From Mesostigma viride (taxonomy: Eukaryota > Streptophyta > Mesostigmatophyceae > Mesostigmatales > Mesostigmataceae): 64,000 bases of DNA. Position 1 is the stretch's first letter. The number at the start of each line of letters is the position of its first letter. The stretch covers positions 167,501 to 231,500 of the forward strand of contig RPFO01000231.1 in NCBI GenBank assembly GCA_009746045.1. Direction: 5' to 3'. The position numbers and the translations under genes were made by a program. The notes under the pieces were generated by a model. It worked only from the letters and a program-made list of their open reading frames with translations, was not told the origin of the DNA and did no database searches. This document shows positions 22,201 to 33,261 of the stretch, piece by piece.

Positions 22201-24913
22201 ATGATCGGTGATGAGCATGCTGTTGTTTCCTTGTGGCTGCCACCACGTTCATGCTGCCAGGGTCGGTCTTCTGCTGCGCGGTGCACCCCACCCAAACAAG
22301 CGTCATTGCGTCAGGAGGAGCCGACGACAAAGCCTATTTATGGAGCGCGGCCGATGCGGCGGCGCCGAGCCGCCAGCTGGCAGGTAGGGGGGCAGCCTAG
22401 TGGTTCGCTGGCTTCCTGGCTGGCTCGTGTCTCGGTTAGTTGGTGTACCCTAGAAAGTTGTATGGGTGCCATTGTTGGTTCAAAATCATGGTCTTCATTT
22501 TCTTTGTTTCTTATTACCTCCTGGTGCTCCTTTTGCTCTAGCACCACGTTTAGTTACTTTAGAAATTGATTTCTCATTTTTTTTGTGCATTAATTTAGGA
22601 ATTCGATTGTTTACTAACATGATGGCAGGTCATATACACTTTTAAAAATTTTAATACTATTTAAGTTTGCTCGGGGCATGCTTTTCACGGGAGGTTTCTT
22701 CTTAATTGCTCAACTTGCACCTAAAGGTAGTATAGTTGCAATTCATGGTGACTTGGGGGGTGGACCTGAAATTTTCGCTTTATTGCTCAACTTGCACCTA
22801 AAGGTAGTATAGTTGCAATTCATGGTGACTTGGGGGGTGGACCTGAAATTTTCGCTTTGCCATTGTTCGCTAAAACTAGGACCATGCAGTAGAAACCAGA
22901 TGAGTGTACTCTCTTAACAAGTCCTCCCTAACGGCAGCCTCCTAATGGTCAACGCAACTGCGTTATGCGTTATGGGTGTACAGCAGGCTCAAGCTGCCAT
23001 GGTCCTCATTCTCCAGATGTCTGGCCTTGGCTGCTTGTCTCATTAATGCGATGGTCACTATACTACAGTAATGTCAAGCCTGCACTGCTTGTCCCATGGG
23101 TTTAGGAATTTTTCCGCGATGAACCATAAAAACTGCAAGTGTCGTGGGTGTAGCGTTGGCCTGTCCCGTACGTTAGTAGCTACTCCTGTCTACCAAGTTA
23201 GTAAGTAAGTAAGTTAGTAAGTAAGTAAGTAAGTAAGTAAGTACTTGCGTGTAATGCGCATGGGCATGCCACGGAGTACTATGCTAATCTCATTACAAAA
23301 TAATTATACGAAAGTTACAAATATCGTCTGTATCATGCCCCAACCATATAGTCACTAATGCACAGTACTGTCTACCAGCTACTGCACAGTGCTCTTAACT
23401 ACTAATTTCTGTATCATCTCTTAACTACTAATTTCTGTATCATTTCCTCTGCCAACCGGCATACTATTTTTATCATATTTCAGCTGTCCCTGTCACGAAT
23501 CGGCGGTTCTTTTGGGGGCATGGCCGGCCATGCTAACTCTGTGCCTTCCCTCTTCAGCTACTTTCGCACGTCTGCTGTAGTCATTGTAGGGATGTCACAG
23601 GCCGCGCTGACTTGGTGCCGTGCCTATCTACGTGTATTGCTTCCCTGACCAACTTGTATTGCTTCCCTATCTAACTTACTGTGCGTCCCTAATTGACTTG
23701 TATTGCTTCCCTAACTAACTTGGATTGCTTCCCTATCTGACTTGCTGTGCGTCCCTAATTAACTTGTATTGCTTCCCTAAGTAACTAGTACTGCTATCAA
23801 ACATATAGTCGCAAATTCTGCTGTCACATGCCACACTCGCTCCCTTCCATCACTCCCTAAATACCATGCGGGTGTTGTTGTGCACATCATCGACGCAGGC
23901 CACGCGGATTCCGTAGTCTCCCTCGCGTTCAGCCGAGACGGCAAGTACTTGGCCACAGGGGGGCTGGACGGGGTCGTCGTCGTGTGGGATGTGGCACTGG
24001 CAACAGCGGGGGGGAGCCCCGATGCGGGCCTGGTGGCGCGGCTGGAGGGTCCTGGGGAGGGCATCGAGGTGGGTGGGTCGTTTAGGGGTAAGGGTTCAGG
24101 GCCCAAAAGAGTGAGTGGGTGTTTGGTTTAGAGTCTAGGGCTCAAAACATTGTGTGTGTGGGGGGGGGGGGGGGGGGGGGGGCTTACCACCTTACAATCT
24201 CCATGATTAAACTCCATGATTGATATCGTAACCTGCATATCCTTTCTCCACAATGAACGTTACTAAGTGATTAGTATGGTATGTTGCGGTACCGTGTTGG
24301 TCGGGTACTTCTGGTTTACTTTTTTTTTACTACTCCGTCTGACCTCCTTTTCTGGGCTACCTTTTTTCTGATCACCTCTAGGGGCCCTGTATGTCATGGA
24401 ATAAGTTGGCGGTTGTTGTTGCTTGGACGCATGTGTCCGACCTATTTAGAATTTGTATTGGGATATGGATGAGCTTGGTAGCTGGGGCGGTGAACTAGGT
24501 AACTATAGGATGAACTTGGTACCTCGGGTGGCATTTCCATGAAAGAATAAGTTTCCAAGGTCATGCCGTGCTGTAGCGGTCTTGCCTGCACGTGTCAATA
24601 ATCGTATATTGGGCGGTGGGTCTTGTCTTCTCTCTCAAATATTCCACCTTGTTGTATTTTTTTCCTTGTCAACTCTATCAATTTTGTCACCTTGTTATTT
24701 TTCTCCTTTCCAGACTCCCCTCCAAAAGTACCCTCACCCCTCCTTCATTTAAATGTTTTAAATCGCATGCTTGCACGCATGCACGAACTCACGCACGCAC
24801 CCACACATTCACATACTCACACACATGCGCACACTGACACACACGCTCTCTCTCTGTCTGTCCCTACCTCTCTCGTTCTCCCTCTCTCCCTGTTACTCAT
24901 CACTCACCCCCCT

Positions 24914-25006
<93 letters not shown>

Positions 25007-28000
25007 CTGCACCGCCCCCACCCCCACCTGCGAGCAGTGGCTGGAGTGGCACCCGCGGGGCCACGTGCTACTAGCCGGCAGCGAGGACTTCACCATTTGG
25101 ATGTGGGGGCTGCCCGAGGGCCGGGTCATGTCAGTGTTGGCGGGCCATAATGGCCCCGTGCGGTGTGGAGGCTTCACGCCGGATGGTACGTGAAGATGAG
25201 TGGCTGCGCCTAGTGGGCAGTCTTTTTTTAGTTTGTGTGGGTAGGTATCTTTTCCTTTCTGGCGGTCATGTTGCATGAGCCAAGCTTATGGTATGTGGGA
25301 GCAGGTTTGGTATAGCCGTCAAATTTTTGAAAGCAAAAAGAGATTAGATGCCGAATCGTATGTGGAAGGGCTACTGGTTTAGTGTAGCCGTCATTTTTTG
25401 TTTCTTTAGATAACATACTGAAGTGCATGTGGAAGGGAGACTGGTTTAGTACTGCCACCTTCTCTCGGTTACATAAGTATGCTTATCTCTTTATACTACT
25501 ACAATGACACAACAGGTAACAAGAAGTACAGCCACCTTCCCTTTGTTCCACGAGGCGTCATTGTGTTTGGAAGAGCAGCCGGTTAACAGTGGCAGCTGTT
25601 TACCACAGCCGCTGGATTTCCTTTTGTTAGCGTAGACTCGCAGTATTCACGAGACAGCCAGCGCAGGCATGACATCACTATACTATAGGGACCGTGACAT
25701 CAAGGAGACAACCAGCGCAGGCCAGAAATCTGGTGGTATTCTCTGGTTCAAGAAGCATCGTCTGGATAAAGCAGCATCGTCTGGTAAAAAGTGACTTGGT
25801 GTCGAATTAATCCAACATTACTCTGCCTTGTGGTTTGCTGTGTGACCTGGTGTGCCTGGCCCCACGCGCCTGCCTGCCAGGGAGGACGATCGTCAGCGGT
25901 TCCGATGACGCGACGCTGCGCATCTGGGATCCCAAAACGGGCAACACGAGCCACCTGGTTCAAGGTGCGTGTCATGATGGGGAAGTAGCGGGCGGGTGGC
26001 AATGATAATTTTGGTGCCACATAGGGGAAATTGCGCACGGGTGGTATGTTTCAAGGGGTGTGTCATGATGGGAAAGTAGCAGACGGGTTGTGTGGCTCGA
26101 AGGTGGTATGTCGTGATGGGGAAGTCGCAGACTGGGGGTGATGATCATTTTGGTGCACTAGGCTCCAGCAACAAAAGAGCCACCTGGTGTGCGGTGCAAG
26201 GTACTACGTGTTAAAGGAAAGACTTCCTCCTCATGGATGTTACCCAACCCTGGCGCTCGCCCAGTCCTGGTCCCACATGGAGCGTATACATGGTAGACTG
26301 AGGTAAGAATGGGTAGGTAGGCATAGGTAGGTAGGTGTCGGTAGGTCGGCATAAATATGCTGCTTGGACGTTGCCCTGGTGCTCGCACAGTGCTGGTCCC
26401 AAAGGGGGCATATCATTAGGCGCAGGTTTGGCATAGCTATGATATTATAAGTTCATTATTCTCGGGTATTTTGATTATCTAGCATGTGCTATCAGATGAC
26501 ATGGATCGCATAGTTATGCTATTAATAAATGGTATCGATTGTGGTACTTGGTGCTTCCTGCAGGGACTGTCTTCGTTAATTTTAATAGATTAATACATAT
26601 TATTAATAATATTTTTTGGGTCATCCATCCCAAAGCTTGGGGTATCATCCACCTAGTAATGTCGCCCCTTGTTCATTGATATGGTTTCATCCACCTAGAA
26701 GTAATGTTGCCTTTGTTTGTTGATATGGTATCATCCACCTAATAGTAACAATAATTATTGTCATGTAATAATGTAATAATTACTATTATTATGTTGCCTT
26801 TGTTCGTTTATATGTGCTTGTCCTTTCTGTGTTCTTCAGGGCAGGCATTCTGCATTTGTATAGCCACCCATTGAGTTATAGTGTGTCACATGCAGGGGCA
26901 CTCTCTGCCTTCTACTTGCATGGCCATGATAATACGTGTCTTTAACTAGTCAATTATTAATAATTGTTAATATGTGTATTATAATCATTATGGCAGTACT
27001 AGATGTGCATTAGGTATGCTTAGGATGATCCTATGTGTTTTATTTTATCCTATTGGATGGGTACCCGTACTCCTTTTTTGGTGCCCAGGGCACGCACTCC
27101 AGGTTGAGAGGCCCGATTAAGCGTAAAGGGCTTTATGAAACGTAGAACGAATCGTGTCGTCATGCGAATGAAACATAGAACGAATCGTGTCGTCATGCGA
27201 ATGAAACGTAGAACGAATCGTGTCGTCATGCGAATGAAACATAGAACGAATCGTGTCGTCATGCGAATGAAACATAGAACGAATCGTGTCGTCATGCGAA
27301 TGAAACATGGAACGAATCGTGTCGCCATGCGAATGAAACATAGAACGAATCGTGTCGCCATGCGAATGAAACATAGAACGAATCGTGTCGTCATGCGAAT
27401 GAAACATAGAACGAATCGTGTCGCCATGCGAATGAAACATAGAACGAATCGTGTCGCCATGCGAATGAAACATAGAACGAATCGTGTCGTCATGCGAATG
27501 AAACATAGAACGAATCGTGTCGTCATGCGAATGAAACATGGAACGAATCGTGTCGTCATGCGAATGAAACATAGAACGAATCGTGTCGTCATGCGAACTG
27601 CTAACTGCTGGCGTAAACCTGTTGTGCCTTTTCGTCCTTCCAGGTCACCCCTTCCACATGCAGGGTCTCATTTCCCTCGCCTGCTTGCCTGATTCCTCGG
27701 TGACGGTGACGGGGGCGGTCGATGGCAGCGTGCGCGTCACACAGATCCAGACAGGGAAGGTACGACGAAAAAAAAAAAAAAAAAAAAAAAGAGAAGGCAC
27801 TGGGCTGGACGCTTTAGAAGCGGTGTAGCCACGGTTAAAGCACTTCTAAAGAGTCCTTGTCTATGGGGGGATCCAGGGGCCGGCTAATTTTTTTTTACGC
27901 TTGTGCATCTGGCAAAGTCCCCCCTTGGGAAAGAGACGTCGGAAACAGCCTGTCGTGTTCTAAAGAGGATGTCGTTGTAAACGTCATCGCTCTATATACA

Positions 28001-31000
28001 TGCTGGTTTGGTCATCATCGCTCTCGTTATTTTTGTATTTAAGTAATTCGGGGCAGATGGACATGAAACAGCCAGTCGACGGGGCTTGGTGACGGGCATG
28101 GCTCGTCAACAGGCAGGAGATATCACATGACTACCGGGATGAGTTAACCTAGTTTCTCACTGGCGTTTCGCAGCAGTTTCATGAATGAGACTGTCCTCAT
28201 GACATGAACCGCTCAAGAGTCCTTGGCGAGGTGAGAATGGGCTGTTGATTATACTGTGGAGTATTTCTTTATCAGGCTATGGAATGTTAAGAGTATATTT
28301 TTTCGATATCATATTGCTCGCTATTATGTGAAAACTCCCTATTACATAGTAGTATCGGTTTGAATGCTCCCTATTAACTACTTGTGTGAATCATTTCTAT
28401 TGGAACGCGATCCCGGTTGGACGGTCGCCATGCGGCTGCACAAAGGCTGGACGCAAAAGCCATCCTCCATCCCGTTGCATAGCCTTTGTCATTCCCTCTG
28501 CCGTTTCCTCTATTGTTATTATCATTGTTATCGTTATCATCATTATCATTATAATTGTTCATTTCGTCCGTTCATCTCCTTACATGTCTGCCGCCTGTTT
28601 TGGCGCCCTCCTCTCTTCTTTCTTGTGCATCCTCCTCTCTTCTTTCTTGTGCATCCTCCTCTCTTCTTTCTTTGGCACCCCTCCTCTCTTCTTTCACCTG
28701 TCACAGATGGCGCAGGTGACATCTCTTCTTACTTTGCAATCTAGTCTCACTGCTGTTTCTTTTTTCCCTTCCCTGTCATTCTGACAGGTGGGGGGAGCGC
28801 TGACTGGCCACTTTGACTCCATCGAATCCATTGGTGTCTGCCCAGGGTGCGTAGATTGATTGCGCCCTGCCAGGTTCAATTGATGGAGCTGATGCTCTTT
28901 ACTTCTTACACCGTCGGATGGCCTGTTATCATGCCTGCTGTTGGACTACGTTATTCGGCCATTGCTTAGAGAACTGCACAGAGGTTTTCTGAAAGTCTGC
29001 CATCCTCGCCTCTTGCGTGCCAGAAACTCACGGGCTGTTGCAAAGCTTGCGCCCACTATTGCAAGCCCTAGTGCCTAAATGAACGCAACCCCTAGTGCCT
29101 GCATCAAGCCATTACTAGCCAACCCAATATTACAAACATGAAATCGTGCCCAGTGTGCCCAATACTTCTAGTGCCGAGCCCATTCTTACAAATATTTGTC
29201 AAGTATTATGCACAACCCGGTGCCCATTAGTACGACCAGCGCCCATTAGTTTAGTGCCCGTTATTACAGGTGCCCAATAGTGTTGGTGCCCATTAGTACG
29301 ACTAGTGCCCATTAGCATTGGTGCCCATCAGCTTTGGTGTCCATTAGCATTGGTGCCCGTTAGTTCGACTGGTGTCCATCGTCACAAACTGGGTGTCTTA
29401 ATTAGTAAATAACAATAATAATAATTATTATTATTATGCAACAAACTCCTGCTACGTGTGCAGTGACCCAATACTCCCACAGCATAAGGGCATTCTATGG
29501 CTTCCGTTAACATTATTTGGTGTGACGTGGCAGCACAGCCCGCAGCGTTTTCGGCAGCGTTGCATCAGGCAGCATATGCTCATGCATTTGCTGGCGCCAC
29601 CTGACCATCGTCCGAGGCTGCTTCCCTTCCCCTTTGGAGGGAGCTGCACTGTCCAGTAGTAATATAAGCCAGTCTGTTATTTTCTAGTGTATATTACTTT
29701 ATTATATGGGTCTGTTATTTTCTCGTTTATACTACTTTATTATATGGGTCTGTTATTTTCTAGATTATATTACTTTATTATATGGGTCTGTTATTTTTCT
29801 ACTCCCCCCTCCCATTCGTTGTTTTCCCCTGTGACGTGTGCCTGTAATCCTTTTTGTCCTTGTCTCCTTCTAAACCGAAGCTGCGGTATTTCTCGCCTAT
29901 GTATCGGTAAACTGCGCGGTGTAACGTTGGGTGGTTTCCCATCAGGCTGCCCATCGCGGCCACCGCGTCGATGGACGAGAGTGCGCGCCTGTGGGACCTG
30001 CAGACGCTGACGGAGCGCGCCGTCATGCCTCACGAGGTGGGTGATTTGTTAGTGTTTATAATATTATTATTTATGTAGTAGTATTTGAATAAGGCATGTC
30101 ATGCCTCACGAGGGGGGTGATTTGTTAGTGTTTATAATATTATAATTTATATAGTAGTATTTGAATAAGGCATGTCATGCCTCACGGGGTGGGTGATTTG
30201 TCAGTGTTTATAGTATTATTATTTATATTTTATGTAGTAGTATTTGAATAAGGCATGTCATGCCTCACGAGGTGGGTTATTTGTTAGTGTTTATAATATT
30301 ATTACTTATGTAGTAGTATTTGAATAAGGCATGTCATGCCTCACGGGGTGGGTGATTTGTTAGTGTTTATAATATTATTATTTATATAGTAGTATTTGAA
30401 TAAGGCATGTCATGCCTCACGGGGTGGGTGATTTGTTAGTGTTTATAATATTATTATTTATATAGTAGTACTTGAATAAGGCATGTCATACCTCACGGGG
30501 TGGGTGATTTGTTAGTGTTTCTAATATTATTACTTATGTAGTAGTATTTGAATAAGGCATGTCATGCCTCACGAGGTGGGTGATTTGTTAGTGTTTCTAA
30601 TATTATTATTTATCTACTACTAGTAGTATTTGAATAAGGCATAGACCAAATAAGTATTGGAGAGGGAATGGAGCGCGCGGGCTTGTTGCGTGAGGTGGGT
30701 GTGGGTGATTAATAGGGTCTTTGAATTGTATGTGCTAGCAAGGCAACTAGGTATGGATTGGAGCCCCAGGTGGTGGGTCACGTCACAGGTGGTGGGTAGT
30801 TGGGGTGTCTGAGACATTCGTGCTTCCAAAATTAGGGTAGATGAGTACCGATCAACAAGTCGATAGGTGGTTAGTTTGGGTGTTTTAGACACTAGTGCTT
30901 CAATAAGATAAAGGCAGATGAGTACCGATGAGCAATCAGAGAGCGGTCACGAGGAACGCCGCACGAGGTGGGTGTGAATGCCTTTTACAATAAGGGAGGA

Positions 31001-32967
31001 ATCCAGTAGAGGTGGGCAAACGGCGGAGGTTATGCCGCATGTGATGGGTGCGTGTGCTCACACAGGTCAGTGAGTTCAAGTTGCAATGTTTTTATACCTT
31101 CACTTTTTGGTTTCTCTGAACTGTTTTAGTCTTAAATAAAGTTAAACGCAATCATGTCGTAGGTGGGTGCTTTAGACAGGGAATAGGACTAATCAAGGGG
31201 AAGGGGACAACTAGCTGCGTTGATTAAGCACGGGGTCGGTGGGGGTTGGGCGGGAGGGGGGGGGCGGGGGGAAGGCTGGGTGGGAGGGTGAAAACCTTGC
31301 TGTCTCACTTCTTGTTAGGATCCGGCAGTCAAGTTCAAGCATCCCTTGTAACAGCAGCATGCGCGCGTGGCTTACTTCACAAGCCCGTTTTCCGTGTGTG
31401 CTCGAACGCTCCTGTTTTCCTGTCCGCTGCCACCAGGGCGGTGTCATCAAGCTGGTCTGGCACCCGTCCCAGCCCGTCCTTGTCACCGGCTGCACGGACG
31501 GCGTTGTCCGCTGCTGGGACGGCCGCACGGGGCGTTGCGAGAGGGCGTTCTCAGGGCACCGCAACCCGCTGCTTGACGTGGCCTTGTCGCCGTAAGTCAT
31601 TAGCCATGTGTGAGGACTACTAAAAGGTTAAGTAAAGGGTGTTTGGGGCACTGCAACCCGCTGCTCGATTTGGCCTTGTCCCTGCAAGCTAACTTGTAGT
31701 TGTGGAGAGGCTCTTGTGAATAGGAATCAAGGTAACTGGGGAAGCGTCTTGTGATGGCGTTGTTGTGATAACATAGCTGAGACATTTCGATGAAGACTCT
31801 GCGAATGGTTGTTGCCTAGTAAACAGCATTGTTTAGATGTTTACCCCCGAAAAGGAATCCATTAGGCTGCTGTGTAGCGTAAGCTGATCTGCCTTTAGGG
31901 ACGTCTTAGTAGGACGATCTGGGACTTCCGTAAACCACTTCTTAGTAGTCTGCGTGTAGTAGCCTTTCGAATAAGAAGTGGATTACGGAAGGCTGTTTCG
32001 GACGTAGTGGCATACAGCTGGACGTGGCCTTTCTCTAGTGTTTTGGATATCCATGAGACAGCCAGCGCAGGCATGGCATTACTATATACTATAGTGACCA
32101 TGATATCCATGACACAACCAGTGCAGGCCAGAGATTTTGTTTTCCCTTAAGAGCTGAAAATCTGTGCTTCGTCATGGCCCGTATACTAGAACCCAAACCT
32201 TCTGAAAGCCATTTGTGCCCGTTGGTCCGGGAGGCCCAACGTGCACGCACACCACAATCTGCTGAATGCTAAAACCCACCAATAAAACCACCCAAATCAT
32301 GGCGTGGCTCGTTAGTGTCAGGCCAACAGGCGTCAACCCATGCAACTAGCCACGAATGTTCCGACACACTAAAGTGAGCGACCACCATCCATGGCTTGCC
32401 AGCCATGGATTACAGTAGGTCTTTCGGCCGTCTGGGCTGGCGAGCCAGACGTAATTCTAAATAGCTTTGAGGTGGCGGTACTGTGGGATGTGCAACGCAA
32501 AGGTGACATCCAACACGCTTTGCAAATGCACGCTTCACGGATCGCATCTGCCAGCCCACCAAGGATGCAAGGCTAAGTGCTGTTTGCTTGCTATAAATCC
32601 GTGGATTTGATCCTGGCAGTGGTACAATATGTGTACCGCTGTCAGCCAAATAACACAGGGTGCATGAAATGCAGACCAAACTCTGCAGCAGTCGGACTGC
32701 AAGTGCCCGCGTATGCCATCTCTTTTTGTTCTCCTTGTCCGTAGGGGTACGCGTAGGGGTACGGTATTTTGGATGTAGAACTATGAGACGTTGGTATCCG
32801 GGATGCTTTCCTTGCGGGCATCCATTGAGCATGAATCATCAGCTGACCCATCTGTGTTGCTTGTTTCCGAATTGTGCCATGGTTTTGGAATGTCTATGAC
32901 GCACAGGGATGGCCGGTTTGTGGTCTCCAGCTCGGATGATAGGACCGTGAAGATTTTCCCGTTGTGA
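19291..32967 (+). CDS. AAMP: AAMP/Sqt1-type WD40 protein, 13 exons
   Basis: Exons: 19291-19302, 19443-19539, 19663-19704, 20816-20935, 22261-22383, 23899-24068, 25038-25185, 25881-25964, 27644-27759, 28788-28846, 29946-30036, 31437-31591, 32907-32967. Together they give 1278 nt and 425 residues plus TGA; all phases close and all introns are GT-AG. Human AAMP is about 430 residues. Residues 1-85 are very acidic, as in AAMP. WD repeats follow in family order: LTFRGHSG/SVFCCAVHP and SGGADDKAYLW (~85-120), GHADSVVSLAFSRDGKYLA (~132), then the family signature WLEWHPRGHVLLAGSEDFT and WMW (~189-210), VSGSDDATLRIWD (~243-255), TGAVDGSVRV, ATASMDESARLWD, GGVIKLVWHPSQPVLVTGC and SSSDDRTVKIFPL at the end. 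The yeast relative Sqt1 is a dedicated chaperone of ribosomal protein uL16 (Rpl10); the same cytosolic role is an inference. The 12-base first coding exon is the least certain part. Confidence 0.9.
20121..20530 (+). repeat. Three decayed copies of the acidic exon in intron 3
   Basis: The start of exon 20816-20935 (GAGGAGGCGTACGAATACAG) recurs upstream as GAGATGATGCTTATGCAAGAATACA (two parts, near 20123), AGGATGCCTACTT...GTACGAATGC (near 20245) and GAGATGATGGGTACGAATAC (near 20496). The first two follow GGCAG, a usable acceptor. None has a clear donor, so they look like relics of tandem exon duplication. Confidence 0.6.
20158..20203 (+). repeat. Interstitial plant-type telomere-like repeat
   Basis: About six tandem CCCTAAA units inside intron 3 of the AAMP-like gene. 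CCCTAAA is the complement of the TTTAGGG telomere repeat of land plants and many green algae. It is too short to be a chromosome end. Confidence 0.85.
20520..20712 (+). repeat. CA/ACAAC-rich minisatellite
   Basis: Degenerate units of about 10-20 bases around GCAACACAAGCACAACAC and AAATACACAAACGCAGTACA, within intron 3 of the AAMP-like gene. Frames across it are pure low complexity. Confidence 0.8.
21287..21640 (+). repeat. 30-bp minisatellite in AAMP intron 4
   Basis: About 12 units of 30 bases with core CATGGGTGGCAGTCTATATG followed by TACAGTACAT. Because 30 is a multiple of three, open frames run through it on both strands. These frames are not genes. Confidence 0.95.
22103..22160 (+). mobile_element. 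Solo 3' end of hairpin-tailed retroelement
   Basis: CTATGTGCTACATATACTCC, CAAC loop, GGAGTTATGTTCC and an (AATT)n tail: only the last ~58 bases of an A/H type element, inserted in intron 4 of the AAMP-like gene about 100 bases before exon 22261-22383. Confidence 0.75.
22704..22859 (+). repeat. 77-bp perfect direct duplication
   Basis: Two adjacent copies of a 77-base AT-rich block starting ATTGCTCAACTTGCACC and ending in ATTTTCGCTTT, inside intron 5 of the AAMP-like gene. Their near identity implies a recent duplication. I do not recognise the source. Confidence 0.9.
23195..23370 (-). mobile_element. 3' end of family D retroelement
   Basis: Homologous to 38285-38415: shared GGCATGCCACGGAGTACTAT and GCTAATCTCATTA, then an AT-rich part and AATATCGTCTG. 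The left side is a (TAAG)n microsatellite, read as a (CTTA)n tail on the minus strand. It lies in intron 5 of the AAMP-like gene in antisense orientation. Confidence 0.65.
23625..23795 (+). repeat. ~23-bp pyrimidine-rich repeat before an acceptor
   Basis: Repeated TTGTATTGCTTCCCTAACTA and TGTGCGTCCCTAATT units about 100 bases upstream of exon 23899-24068. Confidence 0.8.
24152..24182 (+). repeat. (TG)n followed by a 23-base G run
   Basis: A homopolymer of about 23 G on the sense strand, about 90 bases downstream of the donor of exon 23899-24068. The length may be inexact in the assembly. It has strong potential for quadruplex formation. Confidence 0.9.
24917..25002 (+). repeat. (CT)n microsatellite before an acceptor
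   Basis: About 42 CT units ending 35 bases before exon 25038-25185 of the AAMP-like gene. On the sense strand it forms an extreme polypyrimidine tract, preceded by ACAC/CACACGCA repeats. Confidence 0.95.
25645..25735 (+). repeat. Short dispersed repeat, dimeric
   Basis: Two half-units, CGAGACAGCCAGCGCAGGCA and AGGAGACAACCAGCGCAGGC, the second followed by CAGAAATCTGG. The same pair recurs at 32050-32140, and the second half recurs at 47890-47935 in another gene and weakly near 17155. Likely a small transposon remnant of unknown class. Confidence 0.55.
27138..27598 (+). repeat. 33-bp minisatellite in AAMP intron 8
   Basis: About 14 copies of a 33-base unit (AACGAATCGTGTCGTCATGC then GAATGAAACATAG). 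There is single-base variation (GTCGTC/GTCGCC, ACATAG/ACATGG/ACGTAG). It ends 46 bases before exon 27644-27759. As 33 is a multiple of three, frames of 150-185 codons cross it. They are not genes. Confidence 0.95.
28600..28700 (+). repeat. Pyrimidine-rich repeat before an acceptor
   Basis: Three to four units of CCTCCTCTCTTCTTTCTT with GTGCAT, within the ~190 bases upstream of exon 28788-28846. Confidence 0.85.
29215..29390 (+). repeat. GTGCCCATTAG minisatellite
   Basis: About eight imperfect units around GTGCCCATTAGTACGACTA in intron 10 of the AAMP-like gene. Confidence 0.8.
30025..30620 (+). repeat. ~76-bp tandem repeat carrying a 5' splice site
   Basis: Eight units start at about 30025, 30101, 30177, 30260, 30335, 30412, 30488 and 30563. 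Each begins with ATGCCTCACGAG or a one-base variant, the last 12 bases of exon 29946-30036, followed by GTGGGTGATTTGTTAGTG, the donor and intron start. The first unit is the true junction. Confidence 0.9.
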
Positions 32968-33261
32968 GGACCTTGGCTGTCACGGGGCTACAGGGTGACT
33001 CATCCATGTTCATATACTACTATCTCATTGATGTTAATATGTCACCGATCATCATCGGTCAGTTCATAGTTTGCTCATGTATGCGTCACATTGATGGATG
33101 CCGTTTACATTTGGCTAATTAGTCTCGCAGGCACTCTAAATGCTAGTAAGTTGCCACTGCATAGCCAATGGCAATGAAGGCTTGTTCTGGAAAAAACTCC
33201 TCCTGGTTTCGATGCGCTAGCTCATAAAGCAAATTGGAGAGCTTGAGGTCTTTAGCCATCC
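32968..33261. other. 3' flank of the AAMP-like gene
   Basis: Presumed 3' UTR and terminator region, between the TGA and the tail of the next retroelement. No other feature is seen. Confidence 0.4.

Noticed and set aside
22704-22859. Organelle DNA insertion suspected from AT-rich duplicated block
   Set aside because: No recognisable plastid or mitochondrial coding sequence; composition alone is not enough.
27138-27598. CRISPR-like regular direct repeats
   Set aside because: The 33-base units are contiguous with no variable spacers, and the context is an intron of a eukaryotic gene. The 49905-50418 and 42727-43645 arrays were rejected for the same reason.
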